DNA of 64,000 nucleotides from an uncultured Desulfobulbus sp. (lineage in GTDB: Bacteria > Desulfobacterota > Desulfobulbia > Desulfobulbales > Desulfobulbaceae). Numbering within the stretch: position 1 is the stretch's first letter; each line of letters begins with the position of its first letter. The stretch spans positions 2,078,001-2,142,000 of the forward strand of contig NZ_OY762276.1 of NCBI RefSeq assembly GCF_963665445.1, in the 5' to 3' direction. The translations under genes and the position numbers were made by a program. The notes beneath the pieces are model-generated. The model was not told the DNA's origin. It did not search any database and saw only the letters and a program-made list of their open reading frames with translations. Of the stretch, positions 1 to 12,004 are shown one piece after another.

Positions 1-947
1 TACTCATCGATGTTCGCCAGGTTGTGGAGATGGCCCACAACCGGGGTATCAAGGTCTTCATAGACGAGGCCTGGTTCGCCTACTCCCTCTTCCATCCCGC
101 CTTCAGGCCGTATTCCGCGATCAATGCCGGTGCCGATTACATCACCCACTCGGCACACAAGGTTGTGTCTGCCTTTTCGCAGGCCTCGTACATCCACGTG
201 AACGATCCGGATTTCGACGCCGATTTTTTCCATGAAATGTACAGCATGTATTCCAGCACTTCCCCCAAGTACCAGATCATCGCCTCACTCGATGTCTGCC
301 ACAAGCAGCTGGAGATGGAGGGCTATGGACTGCTCAAGGGACTGTTGGCCCAGGTCGACGAACTCAAAAAACAGGTGCAGAACTTCAGTTATATTCGAAT
401 TCTCGACAGCTCGGACTTCACCGCCCTCTTCCCCCACTTCAGCAGGGACAATATCGGCCACGACCGATTAAAAATCCTGTTGGATGTCTCCAGGCTCGAA
501 TATTCAACCAGCGACATTCACCGTTACCTGCTCGATGAAATCGGGCTGGAAATTGAAAAATACACCCATTCGACCATACTGGTCCTGCTGACTCTCGGCG
601 GCACCCGCTCCAAGGTTATCCGGCTGTACAATGCCCTGAAAAAGCTCGATCAAAAAAAGGCTGCATTGCCCGTCTGCAAAGTCAGGAAGCAGCGCACGAG
701 CAACCTGCCGGGCATAACCCTCAAATGCCTGCCCTCCGATGCCTTTTTCGGCAAACGGTGCAGCCTGCCCTTTGACAATGCGATCGGCAGGATATCCGCC
801 GGCCTTGTCACGCCCTACCCTCCGGGCATTCCCATCCTCGTCCCCGGTCAGCTCATCCAGCAGGAGACCATAGACTATCTGCGGACCCTGATTGCGCAAA
901 ACACCCGCATTCAAGGTATGTACGACGGACAGATCTACGTTGTTTAG
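1..947 (+). CDS. Orn/Lys/Arg decarboxylase, C-terminal part (5' end outside window)
   Basis: About 314 residues are visible; the reading frame is open back to base 3, so the gene starts before the window. It is a fold-type I, PLP-dependent basic amino acid decarboxylase. The SAHK motif near visible residue 50 holds the PLP-binding lysine, and the C-terminal domain carries the family signature around TPYPPGIPILVPG, followed by a short tail. The family converts lysine, ornithine or arginine to cadaverine, putrescine or agmatine in the cytoplasm. Substrate cannot be assigned from this part. It converges on the HlyD-type gene, with about 110 bp between the stops. Confidence 0.88.
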   Translation, partial: LIDVRQVVEMAHNRGIKVFIDEAWFAYSLFHPAFRPYSAINAGADYITHSAHKVVSAFSQASYIHVNDPDFDADFFHEMYSMYSSTSPKYQIIASLDVCHKQLEMEGYGLLKGLLAQVDELKKQVQNFSYIRILDSSDFTALFPHFSRDNIGHDRLKILLDVSRLEYSTSDIHRYLLDEIGLEIEKYTHSTILVLLTLGGTRSKVIRLYNALKKLDQKKAALPVCKVRKQRTSNLPGITLKCLPSDAFFGKRCSLPFDNAIGRISAGLVTPYPPGIPILVPGQLIQQETIDYLRTLIAQNTRIQGMYDGQIYVV

Positions 948-1056
948 ACAGTTGTCGCCCCCGGAGACGAACAGGGGGTTCAGGCAAAACAATCCGACAA
1001 GCCACCAGACCCCTGCCGGATCTTCGTGCTGTGCCGGGCAGACAGGAATATCGAAA

Positions 1057-2133
1057 TCAGTTCCCGCAGGAAGGCGACACCATCGGCTGTGCACCGGTCT
1101 CGACACGCACGGTCACCGGCATGCCCAGTTTCAGTTCATGATCGGGATCACAGGCAAGGACCCGGGCGCGATAGACCAGCTTGGTGCGCAATTCCGTGGT
1201 TTCAACGGTTTTCGGGGTGAACTCGGCGGTTGAGGAAATAAAACCGACCCAGCCTTTGTAGGCCTTGTTCGGAAAGCTGTCGGTATAAATCTGAACCCGC
1301 ATGCCTGCACGCATCCTGCCGAGATCGGGTTCGCTGACATAGGCGCGAACCCAGAGCGGATTGGTCAGGGCCAGGGTCAAGACAGGTGCCCCCGCTGAGG
1401 CCATGGCTCCGGGCTCCAGAATCCGACTGCGGATAGTGCCCTCGGCGGGTGCGGCCAGGCGGCTGTCGTTGAGTTTTCGCTGAGCCAGATCCCTGGCCGC
1501 GGTCAACGCCTCGAGATTTGCCTGGGCAGTGCGGATATCCTCCTCGCGCGGTCCCTCGACAACCAGGGAGAGCTGATCCTCAGCCGCCCGCTGCGCCGCC
1601 TCCAGTGTGTCGACCTTGGCCTTGGCACTGTCGACCTCCTGCTGGGAAATCCGGTTGGTCACCCGCAGGATCTGCAGACGGTCAAAATTGAGCCTGGCCT
1701 CTTGCAAGGTTGCTTTGGCCGAGTCGAGCCCGGCCTTGGCCATTTCAATTTCCTGCGTGCGGCTGCCGTTTTTGAGCTTGGCCAACGCCTCCGTCTGCGC
1801 CTGCACCTCGGCACTCAATCGATCGACCTCCAGCTGAAAACGAACCGGATCGAGCTCCGCCACCACTTGACCGGACTGGACCATTGCCCCCTCATCCACC
1901 AATACATGGGCAATGCGGCCGCTGTCTTGAAAGGCCATCTGCACCTCGCGAATATCGACGTTGCCGTACAGCACCAGGCCTGGGCCGTCTGCCCGTTGTT
2001 CGTCCTGATCCGAGCAGGCGATCACGCCGCAGACAAGGAGAAAAACCGAGCCCGCCAGGAGAAGACGACGTAGGGAAGAGGAAATGATGGGGCCTCCTGA
2101 TGCGGGCAAAGCCGATCGACGTACGCTCTTCAT
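1057..2133 (-). CDS. HlyD-family (YbhG-like) periplasmic adaptor lipoprotein
   Basis: 358 residues. The N-terminus has a basic stretch, a hydrophobic segment and a lipobox-like GVIAC at about residues 36-40, so a lipoprotein or membrane-anchored periplasmic protein is likely. The body follows the membrane-fusion layout: a biotinyl-lipoyl half (GNVDIREVQMAF, DEGAMVQSGQVVAELD), a long helical hairpin rich in Ala, Glu and Gln (about 95-210), the second lipoyl half and a beta-barrel region. NVDIR is typical of YbhG-type adaptors that work with ABC-2 exporters. No ABC ATPase or permease follows, because the next gene lies on the other strand, so its partner is elsewhere. It starts 6 nt after the yjbQ stop and appears to be last in the operon that begins at 5634. 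Confidence 0.88.
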   Translation of the reverse strand: MKSVRRSALPASGGPIISSSLRRLLLAGSVFLLVCGVIACSDQDEQRADGPGLVLYGNVDIREVQMAFQDSGRIAHVLVDEGAMVQSGQVVAELDPVRFQLEVDRLSAEVQAQTEALAKLKNGSRTQEIEMAKAGLDSAKATLQEARLNFDRLQILRVTNRISQQEVDSAKAKVDTLEAAQRAAEDQLSLVVEGPREEDIRTAQANLEALTAARDLAQRKLNDSRLAAPAEGTIRSRILEPGAMASAGAPVLTLALTNPLWVRAYVSEPDLGRMRAGMRVQIYTDSFPNKAYKGWVGFISSTAEFTPKTVETTELRTKLVYRARVLACDPDHELKLGMPVTVRVETGAQPMVSPSCGN

Positions 2134-2139
2134 TACCTG

Positions 2140-2556
2140 TCACTCACCGATAATCTTGACCAGGACCCGTTTTTTGCGACGGCCGTCAAACTCGCCGTAA
2201 AAGATCTGCTCCCAAGTGCCGAAATGGAGTTTACCCTCGGTCACCGCCACCACCACCTCACGCCCCATGACCTGCCGTTTCATGTGGGCGTCGGCATTAT
2301 CTTCATAGCCGTTGTGCCGGTATTGGTTGACCGGTGCGTGCGGAGCCAACCGCTCCAGCCACTGTTCATAGTCATAGTGCAGGCCGGATTCGTCGTCGTT
2401 GATAAAGACCGAGGCCGTGATATGCATGGCGTTGCACAGCAAAAGCCCCTCGCGGATACCGCTTTCCTTGAGGCACTGTTCTACCTGCGGAGTAATATTG
2501 ATAAAAGCACGCCGCGTCGGCACCTCGAACCACAGTTCTTTGTGATAGCTTTTCAT
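2140..2556 (-). CDS. YjbQ/UPF0047 family protein
   Basis: 138 residues from the ATG at 2556, the usual family length. The family is a small beta-rich fold often annotated as secondary thiamine-phosphate synthase because E. coli YjbQ can replace ThiE weakly; the true role is unsettled. Family features are ITPQVEQ, the HITASV segment, a conserved His/Asp-rich region ([15 protein letters not shown], then [13 protein letters not shown]) and the C-terminal [13 protein letters not shown]. An upstream in-frame start at 2598 would overlap the preceding gene by 11 nt and add residues unlike the family; neither start has a convincing Shine-Dalgarno sequence. Confidence 0.85.
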   Translation of the reverse strand: MKSYHKELWFEVPTRRAFINITPQVEQCLKESGIREGLLLCNAMHITASVFINDDESGLHYDYEQWLERLAPHAPVNQYRHNGYEDNADAHMKRQVMGREVVVAVTEGKLHFGTWEQIFYGEFDGRRKKRVLVKIIGE

Positions 2557-2587
2557 GGATTTCAATGCGAGAGGAGAAAGGCCGCCG

Positions 2588-3652
2588 TTAATCGGCATTT
2601 GAGGCGGCTATTTGCGAGAAGGTCGGCTCGACCTCGATGAAGGCTTCAATCAAGAGCGGATCAAAATGACTGCCTTTGCCATCGATCATGATCCCCATGG
2701 CCTCCTGGTGGGACATGGAATTTTTGTACACCCGTTTGGAAATTAGTGCATCGTAGACATCGGCAATGGCCATGATTCTGCCCGCCAGGGGGATATTCTC
2801 GCCCTGCAACCCGCGCGGATAGCCGCTACCGTTGTATTTTTCATGATGACTTCCCGCTATCTCTTTGGCACAGCTCAGAAAAGAGGTCGGCTGCCCGGCC
2901 ATCTGTTCGAGATTGGCAATGACCTCCTCGCCAAAGAGGGTGTGCATCTTCATCTCCTCGAACTCTTCGGCGGTAAGCTTGCCGGGTTTGAGCAGGATGG
3001 AGTCGCGGATGGCGACCTTGCCGATGTCGTGCAGGGGCGCCGACTTCCACAACAGGACGATGTAATCAGGGGTGAGGATATCGCGAAAGTGACCGTGGAG
3101 GACCAGGGTCTCGGCAAGCAGCTGCACATAGGCGCGGGTACGATGGATATGGCTTCCGGTTTCAGGGTCACGATACTCGGCGAGCTCACCCATGGCCTCG
3201 ATGATGACATCCTTGAGCAGCTCGGCCTCGCGGCTTCGCTCCTCGACCAGCCGTTCAAGGCTGCTGCGATAGGCGTGCAACTCCAGATGGTTGCGCACCC
3301 GAGAGCGCAGTTCGACGCCTTTGAAGGGCTTGGTGATGTAGTCGACCCCACCGAGATTGAACCCGTGCACCACATCCTCGGATTCGGCGCGAGCGGTGAG
3401 GAAAATGACCGGAATAGAACGAACCTCCTTCATTGTATTGAGCGTCTCAACCGCCTGAAACCCGCTCATTCCCGGCATCATAACGTCCATGAGAATGAGA
3501 TCGGGATGGGTTGCGCTGATCCGCTCCAGGGCCTGTTCACCGGAGGTGGCATAGGCAAAATCGCAATCCAGTTCACGCAGATGGGACATGGCGATCTGGA
3601 TATTCTCCGGCACGTCGTCGACGATGAAGACAAGTGGTTTTTTTCTGTTCAT
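2588..3652 (-). CDS. Response regulator with HD-GYP output domain
   Basis: 354 residues. Receiver domain at about 5-122: acidic DD near 12, phosphoacceptor Asp in [10 protein letters not shown], conserved Lys in YITKPF. A coiled linker follows, then an HD-GYP domain (about 150-345) with [10 protein letters not shown] and [13 protein letters not shown], both intact. HD-GYP enzymes of the RpfG type hydrolyse cyclic di-GMP, so this should be a phosphorylation-controlled phosphodiesterase. Its ATG overlaps the stop of the upstream hybrid kinase by 4 nt (ATGA), a strong sign that the two form one signalling pair. Confidence 0.93.
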   Translation of the reverse strand: MNRKKPLVFIVDDVPENIQIAMSHLRELDCDFAYATSGEQALERISATHPDLILMDVMMPGMSGFQAVETLNTMKEVRSIPVIFLTARAESEDVVHGFNLGGVDYITKPFKGVELRSRVRNHLELHAYRSSLERLVEERSREAELLKDVIIEAMGELAEYRDPETGSHIHRTRAYVQLLAETLVLHGHFRDILTPDYIVLLWKSAPLHDIGKVAIRDSILLKPGKLTAEEFEEMKMHTLFGEEVIANLEQMAGQPTSFLSCAKEIAGSHHEKYNGSGYPRGLQGENIPLAGRIMAIADVYDALISKRVYKNSMSHQEAMGIMIDGKGSHFDPLLIEAFIEVEPTFSQIAASNAD

Positions 3653-5634
3653 ACATCCTTCCGGTTGACGGCTCGCGAAAGTTTGGCCAACAGACGGTCA
3701 ACGCCCATGATGTTGGGCTCTGCGGCAAATGTCAGCAAATCACCGCCGAGAGTGATCAAAAGTCCATCCTTCATTGCTTCCCCTTCTTTGCCGACGGCGG
3801 CGCCTAGCGCTGCGGCATCGGCAAGGCTCCCCGAACGAACGGCCTGGCGCAACAACTGATCCAACTCATCGTTCCACGCCGCCTGCACGCTGCCGGAAAA
3901 ATGCGTTTCATCGATCTTTTGGGCATCGCCTTCTGCAGTGCCGCCATCACCAGGTGCAATTCCCGGCGTGGCATACTCACCGACCACCTCCATCAACAGG
4001 TCAAGGCGAAACGGTTTCTGCAGAAATCCGTTGAACAGGGGACGGTAATCTTCCTCTTCGAGCACTTCACCGGTCATGACGATGACCGGAATAGCGGCCA
4101 ACTCTTCATCCTCACGGATTTTCTCGGTAACGGCACGCCCGTCTGTGCCGCTGAGATTGAGATCCATGAAAATGATATCCGGATGTTCCCTCCGGGCCAG
4201 CTCCAATGCCTCCTCGCCGGTTTCGGCGGTCACCACCTTGTGCGGACCATCCTGGAAGAAATCGATAAACACATCCTTGATCAGATCGACATCATCCACT
4301 ACCAAGAGCGTCATTGCCTGCGGCTCGCGCTCGACCTTGGGGGGCCGCGGGGCCTCCTCCGGTTCACGGGGCGAATCGGCCAGGGCAATGTTGTTCAACA
4401 GCACGGTGAAACGAGATCCTTTACCCGGAGCGCTGAACAGGTCAATTCGCCCGCCCATCATGGTCACCAGGCGCGAGCAGAGGGTCAGGCCAAGGCCGAC
4501 ACCACCGTAGCGTTTGGCGATGGTATCCTCTCGTTGGCGAAAAACTTCGAATATTTTCAGCTGATCGGTCTTGGGAATGCCGATACCGGTGTCCTCCACC
4601 GTAAAACTGAGATCAAAACAGTTGGCCTGGTCCTTTGAGGGAACACCGTCGACCAACAGGTGCACATGGCCCTCGTTGGTGAACTTGATCGCATTGCTGA
4701 TCAGGTTGTGCAGCACCTGCTTGAGGCGCATACCGTCGAAGATAAAAGATTTGGGCAGGTGGCTCTCGATTCGGCACTCCAGCCGAATCCCCTTGTTCAT
4801 GGCCTGATCGCGATACAGGCTCTCCACCTCGCGCACCAGTGATTCCATGCGAATCGAACTGGCCATGATCTGCAACCGGCCAGAATCGATCTTGGAAAGT
4901 TCCATGATATCGTTAAAGATCGCGACCAGAGCCATGCTGCTCTTATGGATGGTTTCGACAAACCGTTTTTCCTTGTCGCCCAATGGCGAGTTGGCCAGCA
5001 TTTCCGTGTAGCCGATGATGGCATTCATCGGCGTGCGTACTTCGTGGTTGATATTGGCGATGAACTCGCTTTTCATCCGGTTCGCCGACTCCTCGGCCTG
5101 CGACAGAAAGGCATCGGAGCTCTCTCCACATTGCTCAGCACCGGGAGGACCGTACCAGAGACCGAAGCGCCGACCTTCAATGGTCAACAGGCGCAGGGTC
5201 GCCCCTTCTACGCCTCCAGAAGAAGCTACGCAATCATCCTGTTCACCTGATTTCAAGACCTGTAACAGCGGATGGGCGGCCTCACCGGGCAGCAGATCGG
5301 GAAAGGAACCACCGATGAGCGGCTCAGGGCCGAAGCGGACCTGGGCCTCACGGTTGGCGGAGATGATCTTTAACTGCTCATCGAGCTGTAGCACCGGCCA
5401 TGGGGCGCCATCGACCATTTCGCCCAGCATCCGGTTCTCCGCCGTCACTCGACCATGTTGTTCCTTGAGCGTAGCCACCTTCCGGTAGAGCACAGCGGCA
5501 ATGGCAAGAACAGCGAGAATTCCCGCGGCAACACAGGTCAGAAGGGGAAAGGAAACGCAGGTCTCTTGGGCAGCTGATGCATTCCAGGGAAACAGAAGAA
5601 GCAAACAGCCAATGATCAACAGTTGTTTGTCCAC
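3649..5634 (-). CDS. Membrane-bound hybrid sensor histidine kinase
   Basis: 661 residues, GTG start with a weak ribosome site. Order of parts: signal peptide or first membrane segment (about 4-22), second membrane segment (about 30-50), short coiled region, PAS-like domain (about 65-165), HisKA with NHEVRTPMNAIIG carrying the phospho-His, HATPase with the N, G1 (DTGIGIP) and G2 (GVGLGL) boxes, then a receiver domain with Asp in IIFMDLNLSG and Lys in LQKPF. A tail of about 100 residues follows. Almost no periplasmic loop is present, so sensing is probably by the membrane segments or the PAS domain. Translationally coupled to the HD-GYP regulator. Confidence 0.93.
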   Translation of the reverse strand: MDKQLLIIGCLLLLFPWNASAAQETCVSFPLLTCVAAGILAVLAIAAVLYRKVATLKEQHGRVTAENRMLGEMVDGAPWPVLQLDEQLKIISANREAQVRFGPEPLIGGSFPDLLPGEAAHPLLQVLKSGEQDDCVASSGGVEGATLRLLTIEGRRFGLWYGPPGAEQCGESSDAFLSQAEESANRMKSEFIANINHEVRTPMNAIIGYTEMLANSPLGDKEKRFVETIHKSSMALVAIFNDIMELSKIDSGRLQIMASSIRMESLVREVESLYRDQAMNKGIRLECRIESHLPKSFIFDGMRLKQVLHNLISNAIKFTNEGHVHLLVDGVPSKDQANCFDLSFTVEDTGIGIPKTDQLKIFEVFRQREDTIAKRYGGVGLGLTLCSRLVTMMGGRIDLFSAPGKGSRFTVLLNNIALADSPREPEEAPRPPKVEREPQAMTLLVVDDVDLIKDVFIDFFQDGPHKVVTAETGEEALELARREHPDIIFMDLNLSGTDGRAVTEKIREDEELAAIPVIVMTGEVLEEEDYRPLFNGFLQKPFRLDLLMEVVGEYATPGIAPGDGGTAEGDAQKIDETHFSGSVQAAWNDELDQLLRQAVRSGSLADAAALGAAVGKEGEAMKDGLLITLGGDLLTFAAEPNIMGVDRLLAKLSRAVNRKDV

Positions 5635-5772
5635 GTGCTCGAATATTCGTTATAAGGAATCGGGAAGAAGGTTGGTTTACTATATAGCCCGGCAAAACGA
5701 TTGTCAAAAATCGCGCACATTCCCCTGCGCCTCTTTGTCTTTTTTCTGGCGACGCCCCCTCTTACCCCCTGA

Positions 5773-7149
5773 TTACTCCCGTTCGCCGGCATACCTGCGG
5801 ACGGCAGCGATAAAGCCCTCCACCCACTGGGGTGTTCCGGAGGCCATCACATGGGTGTACATGGCCAGGGTGTTGTTTTTGACCAGGCCGTCGCGCCCGC
5901 CCATGAAACCGGTGCCCCGTTCCATGCGCAGAACCAGTTCCTCGGGCTGTCCCTCCCAGTCACGGATCATGGAATAGCGGAATTCATGCCCCTTGATACG
6001 GGTTCCGACCGGGTAGAAGCTATTGGCCTGTTCCACCACGAAGTTGGAATATCCGTGGGCCTGCGGCTTGCCGCTGATGCCGAAGGTCACCGGAAATACG
6101 TCGGCCAGGGGATATTCCTCTCCCTGGAGGACAATAGAACGCCCTAAAAAGATCAGACCGCCGCATTCGGCATAGACCGGCAGGCCGGCATCGATCTGCT
6201 CACGCACCGAACGACGGAAGGCGGCATTTTCCGCCAGTTGTTTGGCGCTGGTTTCCGGAAAACCACCGCCAATGTAGAGGCCGTCGAGTTCAGTGGGCAA
6301 TGCCTCGGCGTGGAGGGCGTCGATCATCACCAATCGAGCTCCGGCCCTGGTCAAGGCCTCGAGATTCTCCTCGTAATAAAATTGAAAGGCGGCATCGCGG
6401 AGCACGCCGATGGTCACCTCCTGCGGCATTGCTGGAGCGCTTTTCGGCGGCACCGGTACGGTTCCCGGCATGCGGGCGACAATGGCATCCAGATCGAAAT
6501 TGGTCTCCACCAGGGCGGCGAGCCGGGCCACGGCTTCGCCGGCGGCATCGTATTCCTGGTGCGGGATGACGCCGAGATGGCGCATGGGAAAGATATCCTG
6601 TTTCAGCCTAGGCATGATGCCCAGCACCGGAACATCGGTGTAGGTTTCAATCGATTGGCGGATAATGGATTCATGGCGCGGGGTAGCGATCTGGTTGAGA
6701 ATCACCCCGGCGAGGCGAATTCGCGGATCAAAGGCCTCGCAGCCGAGGACCATGGCAGCAACGGTGCGCGTGGTCTTGGAGCAGTTGACCACCAGCAGCA
6801 CGGGGAGCTCGAGCAGTTGCGCCAGTTCGGCCGTGGAAAACTCCCCCTGGGCATTGACGCCGTCAAAGATGCCACGATTGCCTTCGACCACCGCATAGGC
6901 GTTGCCATGGAGATGCTCCTGAAAGGTGGTGACAATCGCCTCCGGCGTCATCAGGTAGGGGTCGAGATTGTAGCAGGGGCGGCCTGCAGCCATGCTCATC
7001 CAGCCGGCATCGATATAATCCGGGCCTTTCTTGAAAACAGCCACGCCGCGGCCACGATTTCTCAACGCTGCGATCAGACCAACGGAAACCACCGATTTTC
7101 CAGAGCCACCGCTCAACCCCGCCAACACCACACTCTTTACCCGTTCCAC
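5773..7149 (-). CDS. cbiA: Cobyrinate a,c-diamide synthase (CbiA type)
   Basis: 458 residues. ATP- and glutamine-dependent amidation of the a and c side chains of cobyrinate in anaerobic B12 synthesis; the related CfbB acts on Ni-sirohydrochlorin for F430. The N-terminal P-loop GLSGGSGKS and the Asp-rich DETHBIOTIN-like fold are followed by a class I glutaminase domain with nucleophile Cys in YAECGGLIFLG and the C-terminal His in GHEFRYS. Start: an in-frame ATG at 7167 has no ribosome site, whereas the GTG at 7149 sits 6 nt after AAGGAAG, so I prefer 7149. No other cobalamin gene is nearby, so it appears detached from its pathway. Confidence 0.9.
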   Translation of the reverse strand: MERVKSVVLAGLSGGSGKSVVSVGLIAALRNRGRGVAVFKKGPDYIDAGWMSMAAGRPCYNLDPYLMTPEAIVTTFQEHLHGNAYAVVEGNRGIFDGVNAQGEFSTAELAQLLELPVLLVVNCSKTTRTVAAMVLGCEAFDPRIRLAGVILNQIATPRHESIIRQSIETYTDVPVLGIMPRLKQDIFPMRHLGVIPHQEYDAAGEAVARLAALVETNFDLDAIVARMPGTVPVPPKSAPAMPQEVTIGVLRDAAFQFYYEENLEALTRAGARLVMIDALHAEALPTELDGLYIGGGFPETSAKQLAENAAFRRSVREQIDAGLPVYAECGGLIFLGRSIVLQGEEYPLADVFPVTFGISGKPQAHGYSNFVVEQANSFYPVGTRIKGHEFRYSMIRDWEGQPEELVLRMERGTGFMGGRDGLVKNNTLAMYTHVMASGTPQWVEGFIAAVRRYAGERE

Positions 7150-7224
7150 AATAACACTTCCTTCCATTCAATAGCAAAAGCAGGCGATGCAAGCGCAGGC
7201 CCGATGAATCCCAACAACAAATCC

Positions 7225-7933
7225 CTATCGTATCTCCTTCCTTTCTGCCCGTTTCCGAACCGGAGCGTGCAGATCGTGCAGCGGCAGTTCCAGCTCATTC
7301 CAGACCGCCTCATAGATGCGATTCAAACGCTGCTCCAACTCCAGCCGATACTGTTCGACCTGTTCGCTGGTCAACGACGGAGGGACATGGAGCGGCTCGG
7401 CATGGCGGAGTACCAGGGTGGAAAAGGGCAAAGGCACCAGGGTCTGGTCCCAACTGTTGAAACGGATCGTGCGGGTGCAGGCCCAGGCAATGGGAAAGAT
7501 CGGCTTGCCCGACTTGCTCGCCATGAGGATACACCCGGCTTGAGCCTTGCGTGCCGGCCCCTGGGAACCATCGGCGACAACGGCCGCGTTGAGCTGACGC
7601 TTCTGCATGGTACGGATGCTCTCCAGCAGGGCCTTGACGCCGCCGCGGTTGGAGGAACCGCGCACCGGCACATGGCCCATCTGTTCGGCGAGCCGGGCGA
7701 TATAGGCCCCATCCTTGGAGGCGCTGACCATGATCGCCGCCGGATACCGCCTGAGGTACCAGAACAGGTAGAGAAACGAATAGTGCCAGAAGGAGGCGAT
7801 GCCGGTATCGCGAAGCGCGTATTCGTGGAAGCCGATGGGATCCCGCAGCTTCACCCGAATGGTGGCAAACCACAGGGTCAACAGCCCCTGCACCAGTCGT
7901 GGCACGACCAGCAAAGAACATCTGTACCAGAAA

Positions 7934-7941
<8 letters not shown>
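7225..7941 (-). CDS. DUF374 lysophospholipid acyltransferase-like protein
   Basis: 238 residues. DUF374 belongs to the LPLAT superfamily; bacterial members are predicted to transfer an acyl chain or Kdo-lipid A-related group at the inner membrane. Visible features are the hydrophobic N-terminal segment, [25 protein letters not shown] (the HX4D-like position as degenerate SxxxD), [13 protein letters not shown] and [15 protein letters not shown]. It starts inside the end of uvrB with a TTG codon; the TTG at 7941 is 7 nt from GGAG, while the in-frame TTG at 7947 is too close to it. The 8-nt overlap suggests coupled translation with uvrB. Confidence 0.85.
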
Positions 7942-9979
<2,038 letters not shown>

Positions 9980-10077
9980 GGAAAAAACAATCCATCTCGA
10001 TTTGTTGAAGAAAATTTAAGCCTGTAAGATACAGCGTACCCTGCCGGTTCGCAACTGTGCAGCCTACGTCCGCCGGT

Positions 10078-11958
10078 TTAAAATTCCATGTTGTAGCTGT
10101 ACACCCCCTCTTCCAGCTGACTGGTGACCTTGAGTCCGGAGTGGTTGAAAACATTCTGCATCCGCTCGTTTTCGCGCAGAACCTCGGCGGTGAATCCGGC
10201 AATGCCGTTTCGTTTGGCAATCTTGATCAGATGTTTAAACAGATTGGTGCCCAAGCGTTTGTTCTGCCAGCCGTCACGGACGACAAAGGCCACCTCGGCC
10301 AGATTGGTCTTCTCGTTGAGGTAGTAGGTGCCAACCGCGACAATCTGCTCGCCGTGGGCCTCGGGCACAGTGCCCACCACCGCCACATCGCGACGATGGT
10401 CGATATAGACGAATTCCTGAATCTGCCGTGGGGTGAACCGCTGCTGGCGGCTCATGAACCGGTAGTAGATGGTCTCCTGGCTGAGGTTGTAGATCAGATC
10501 CCGCATATGCGGCTCGTCGGTGGGTTTGATCGAGCGAAAGGAGACGCTGGTGCCGTCCTCGAGCAGGAACGAGGCCCGGACCGACTCTTCGGCAGGAATG
10601 AGAAAGCGGTTGCCGAAACGGGCCAGATCCGGGCGAAGATACTTGGCCGCAACCGCCTCGCGGAAGAGCTGCTCACGAAAATCCGGATGGGCAATGGAGA
10701 TCAGCGCCATGACCCGCTCCTGGATCGACTTGCCGTGGAGATAGGCCACGCCGTACTCGGTGACCACATAGTGGACGCTGGCGCGGTTGATGACCACCCC
10801 GGAACCGGGCTGCAAGGTGCAGACAATGCGCGACTCGTTGCCCTCCTTGTTGAGCGATGGCAGGGTGATGATCGCCCGGCCGCCCTCAGCCTTGGCCGCG
10901 CCCCGGTTGAAGTCGATCTGGCCGCCGATGCCGGAATAGAATTTCCCCCCCACGGAATCGGAACAGACCTGCCCGGTGAGATCGATCTCCAGGGCCATGT
11001 TCACCGCCACCATCCGCTTGTGCTTGCCGATGACATTGGCGTCGTTGATGTACTCTGTCGGCCGGAAGCTGAACAGCGGATTGTCGTGGATATAGTCGTA
11101 GAGCCGCTTGGTGCCCATGCAGAAGCTGGCGGTGATCTTGCCCCGATCGATGGATTTCATCGCCCCGGTGACCGCGCCCGACTCGATCAGGGGAATGATG
11201 GTGTCGGAGATCATCTCGGTGTGGAAGCCGATATCCTTTCGATCGAGGAGAAACTCCATCACCACTTGGGGGATGCGGCCATAACCGGGTACGCGCCCCA
11301 GCCCCAGCTCGATGGTCGAACCGTTGGGAATGAGCGCGGCCGCGGTCTGGGCGATCTTGCGGCTGATCGGATTGGGCGGATCCGCCACCCGCTCGAGGAT
11401 CGGCTGATTCACCGGCACCAGGATATCCAGGTCATAGACCTCCACCGTGGTGTCGCCATGGGTCCAGGGCATATTGGGATTGACCTCGGCAATGACCAGC
11501 GAGGCGTTCTCGACGGCGCTGCGCACGATATCCACCGAGATCCCCAGACTGACCCTGCCGCGAATATCGGGCGGGGTGACCTGGATCAGGGCGACATCGA
11601 TGGGCAGGCTGCCGGAGTCAAAGAGCTTGGGCACGTCGGAGAGCAGGATCGGGGTGTAGTCGCCAAACCCTTCCTGGATCACGTCGCGGATGTTGGAGCT
11701 GATGAAGAAGGCATTGATCGCAAAGCTGTCCGACATCTTCTTGTCGGCATAGGGGGCATCGCCCTTGGTGATCAACTGGATGATCTCGACGTTGGTCAAG
11801 GCGCGGGCGCGCTGGGTCATGGCGCCGATCAGCTCCTGGGGCGCGCCGCAGCCGGTGCCGATGAACACCCGTTGTCCGGCCTTGAGGCTGCTCAGGGCCT
11901 GAACCGGGGTGGCGATCATGTCGCTGTATTTATCCTGCCAGTTTTGTTCGTATTCCAT
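10078..11958 (-). CDS. Acetyl-CoA hydrolase/CoA-transferase fused to GNAT acetyltransferase
   Basis: 626 residues. The N-terminal ~430 residues are an acetyl-CoA hydrolase/succinyl-CoA:acetate CoA-transferase domain (FIGTGCGAPQELI near the start; GIGGQIDFNRGAAKAEGGR; TEYGVAYLHGKSIQERVMALISIAHPDF). The C-terminal ~160 residues are a GNAT domain of the Pat type (SVSFRSIKPTDEPHMRDLIY, VRDGWQNKRLGTNLFKHLI, the last covering the acetyl-CoA-binding loop). The first part can move CoA between acids. The second may acetylate a lysine, plausibly of an acyl-CoA synthetase such as the neighbour. Start at 11958 because AAGGGA lies just upstream; a longer in-frame start at 12030 overlaps the preceding gene. 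Confidence 0.9.
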   Translation of the reverse strand: MEYEQNWQDKYSDMIATPVQALSSLKAGQRVFIGTGCGAPQELIGAMTQRARALTNVEIIQLITKGDAPYADKKMSDSFAINAFFISSNIRDVIQEGFGDYTPILLSDVPKLFDSGSLPIDVALIQVTPPDIRGRVSLGISVDIVRSAVENASLVIAEVNPNMPWTHGDTTVEVYDLDILVPVNQPILERVADPPNPISRKIAQTAAALIPNGSTIELGLGRVPGYGRIPQVVMEFLLDRKDIGFHTEMISDTIIPLIESGAVTGAMKSIDRGKITASFCMGTKRLYDYIHDNPLFSFRPTEYINDANVIGKHKRMVAVNMALEIDLTGQVCSDSVGGKFYSGIGGQIDFNRGAAKAEGGRAIITLPSLNKEGNESRIVCTLQPGSGVVINRASVHYVVTEYGVAYLHGKSIQERVMALISIAHPDFREQLFREAVAAKYLRPDLARFGNRFLIPAEESVRASFLLEDGTSVSFRSIKPTDEPHMRDLIYNLSQETIYYRFMSRQQRFTPRQIQEFVYIDHRRDVAVVGTVPEAHGEQIVAVGTYYLNEKTNLAEVAFVVRDGWQNKRLGTNLFKHLIKIAKRNGIAGFTAEVLRENERMQNVFNHSGLKVTSQLEEGVYSYNMEF

Positions 11959-12004
11959 GACAAGTCCCTTGTTCGATGGATAAAAGCGGTATCGATTGGC
12001 GCGT

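Noticed and set aside
958..977. CCCCC/GGGGG stem between the decarboxylase and HlyD genes as a terminator
   Set aside because: Short stem with no T-run on either strand; too weak to annotate.
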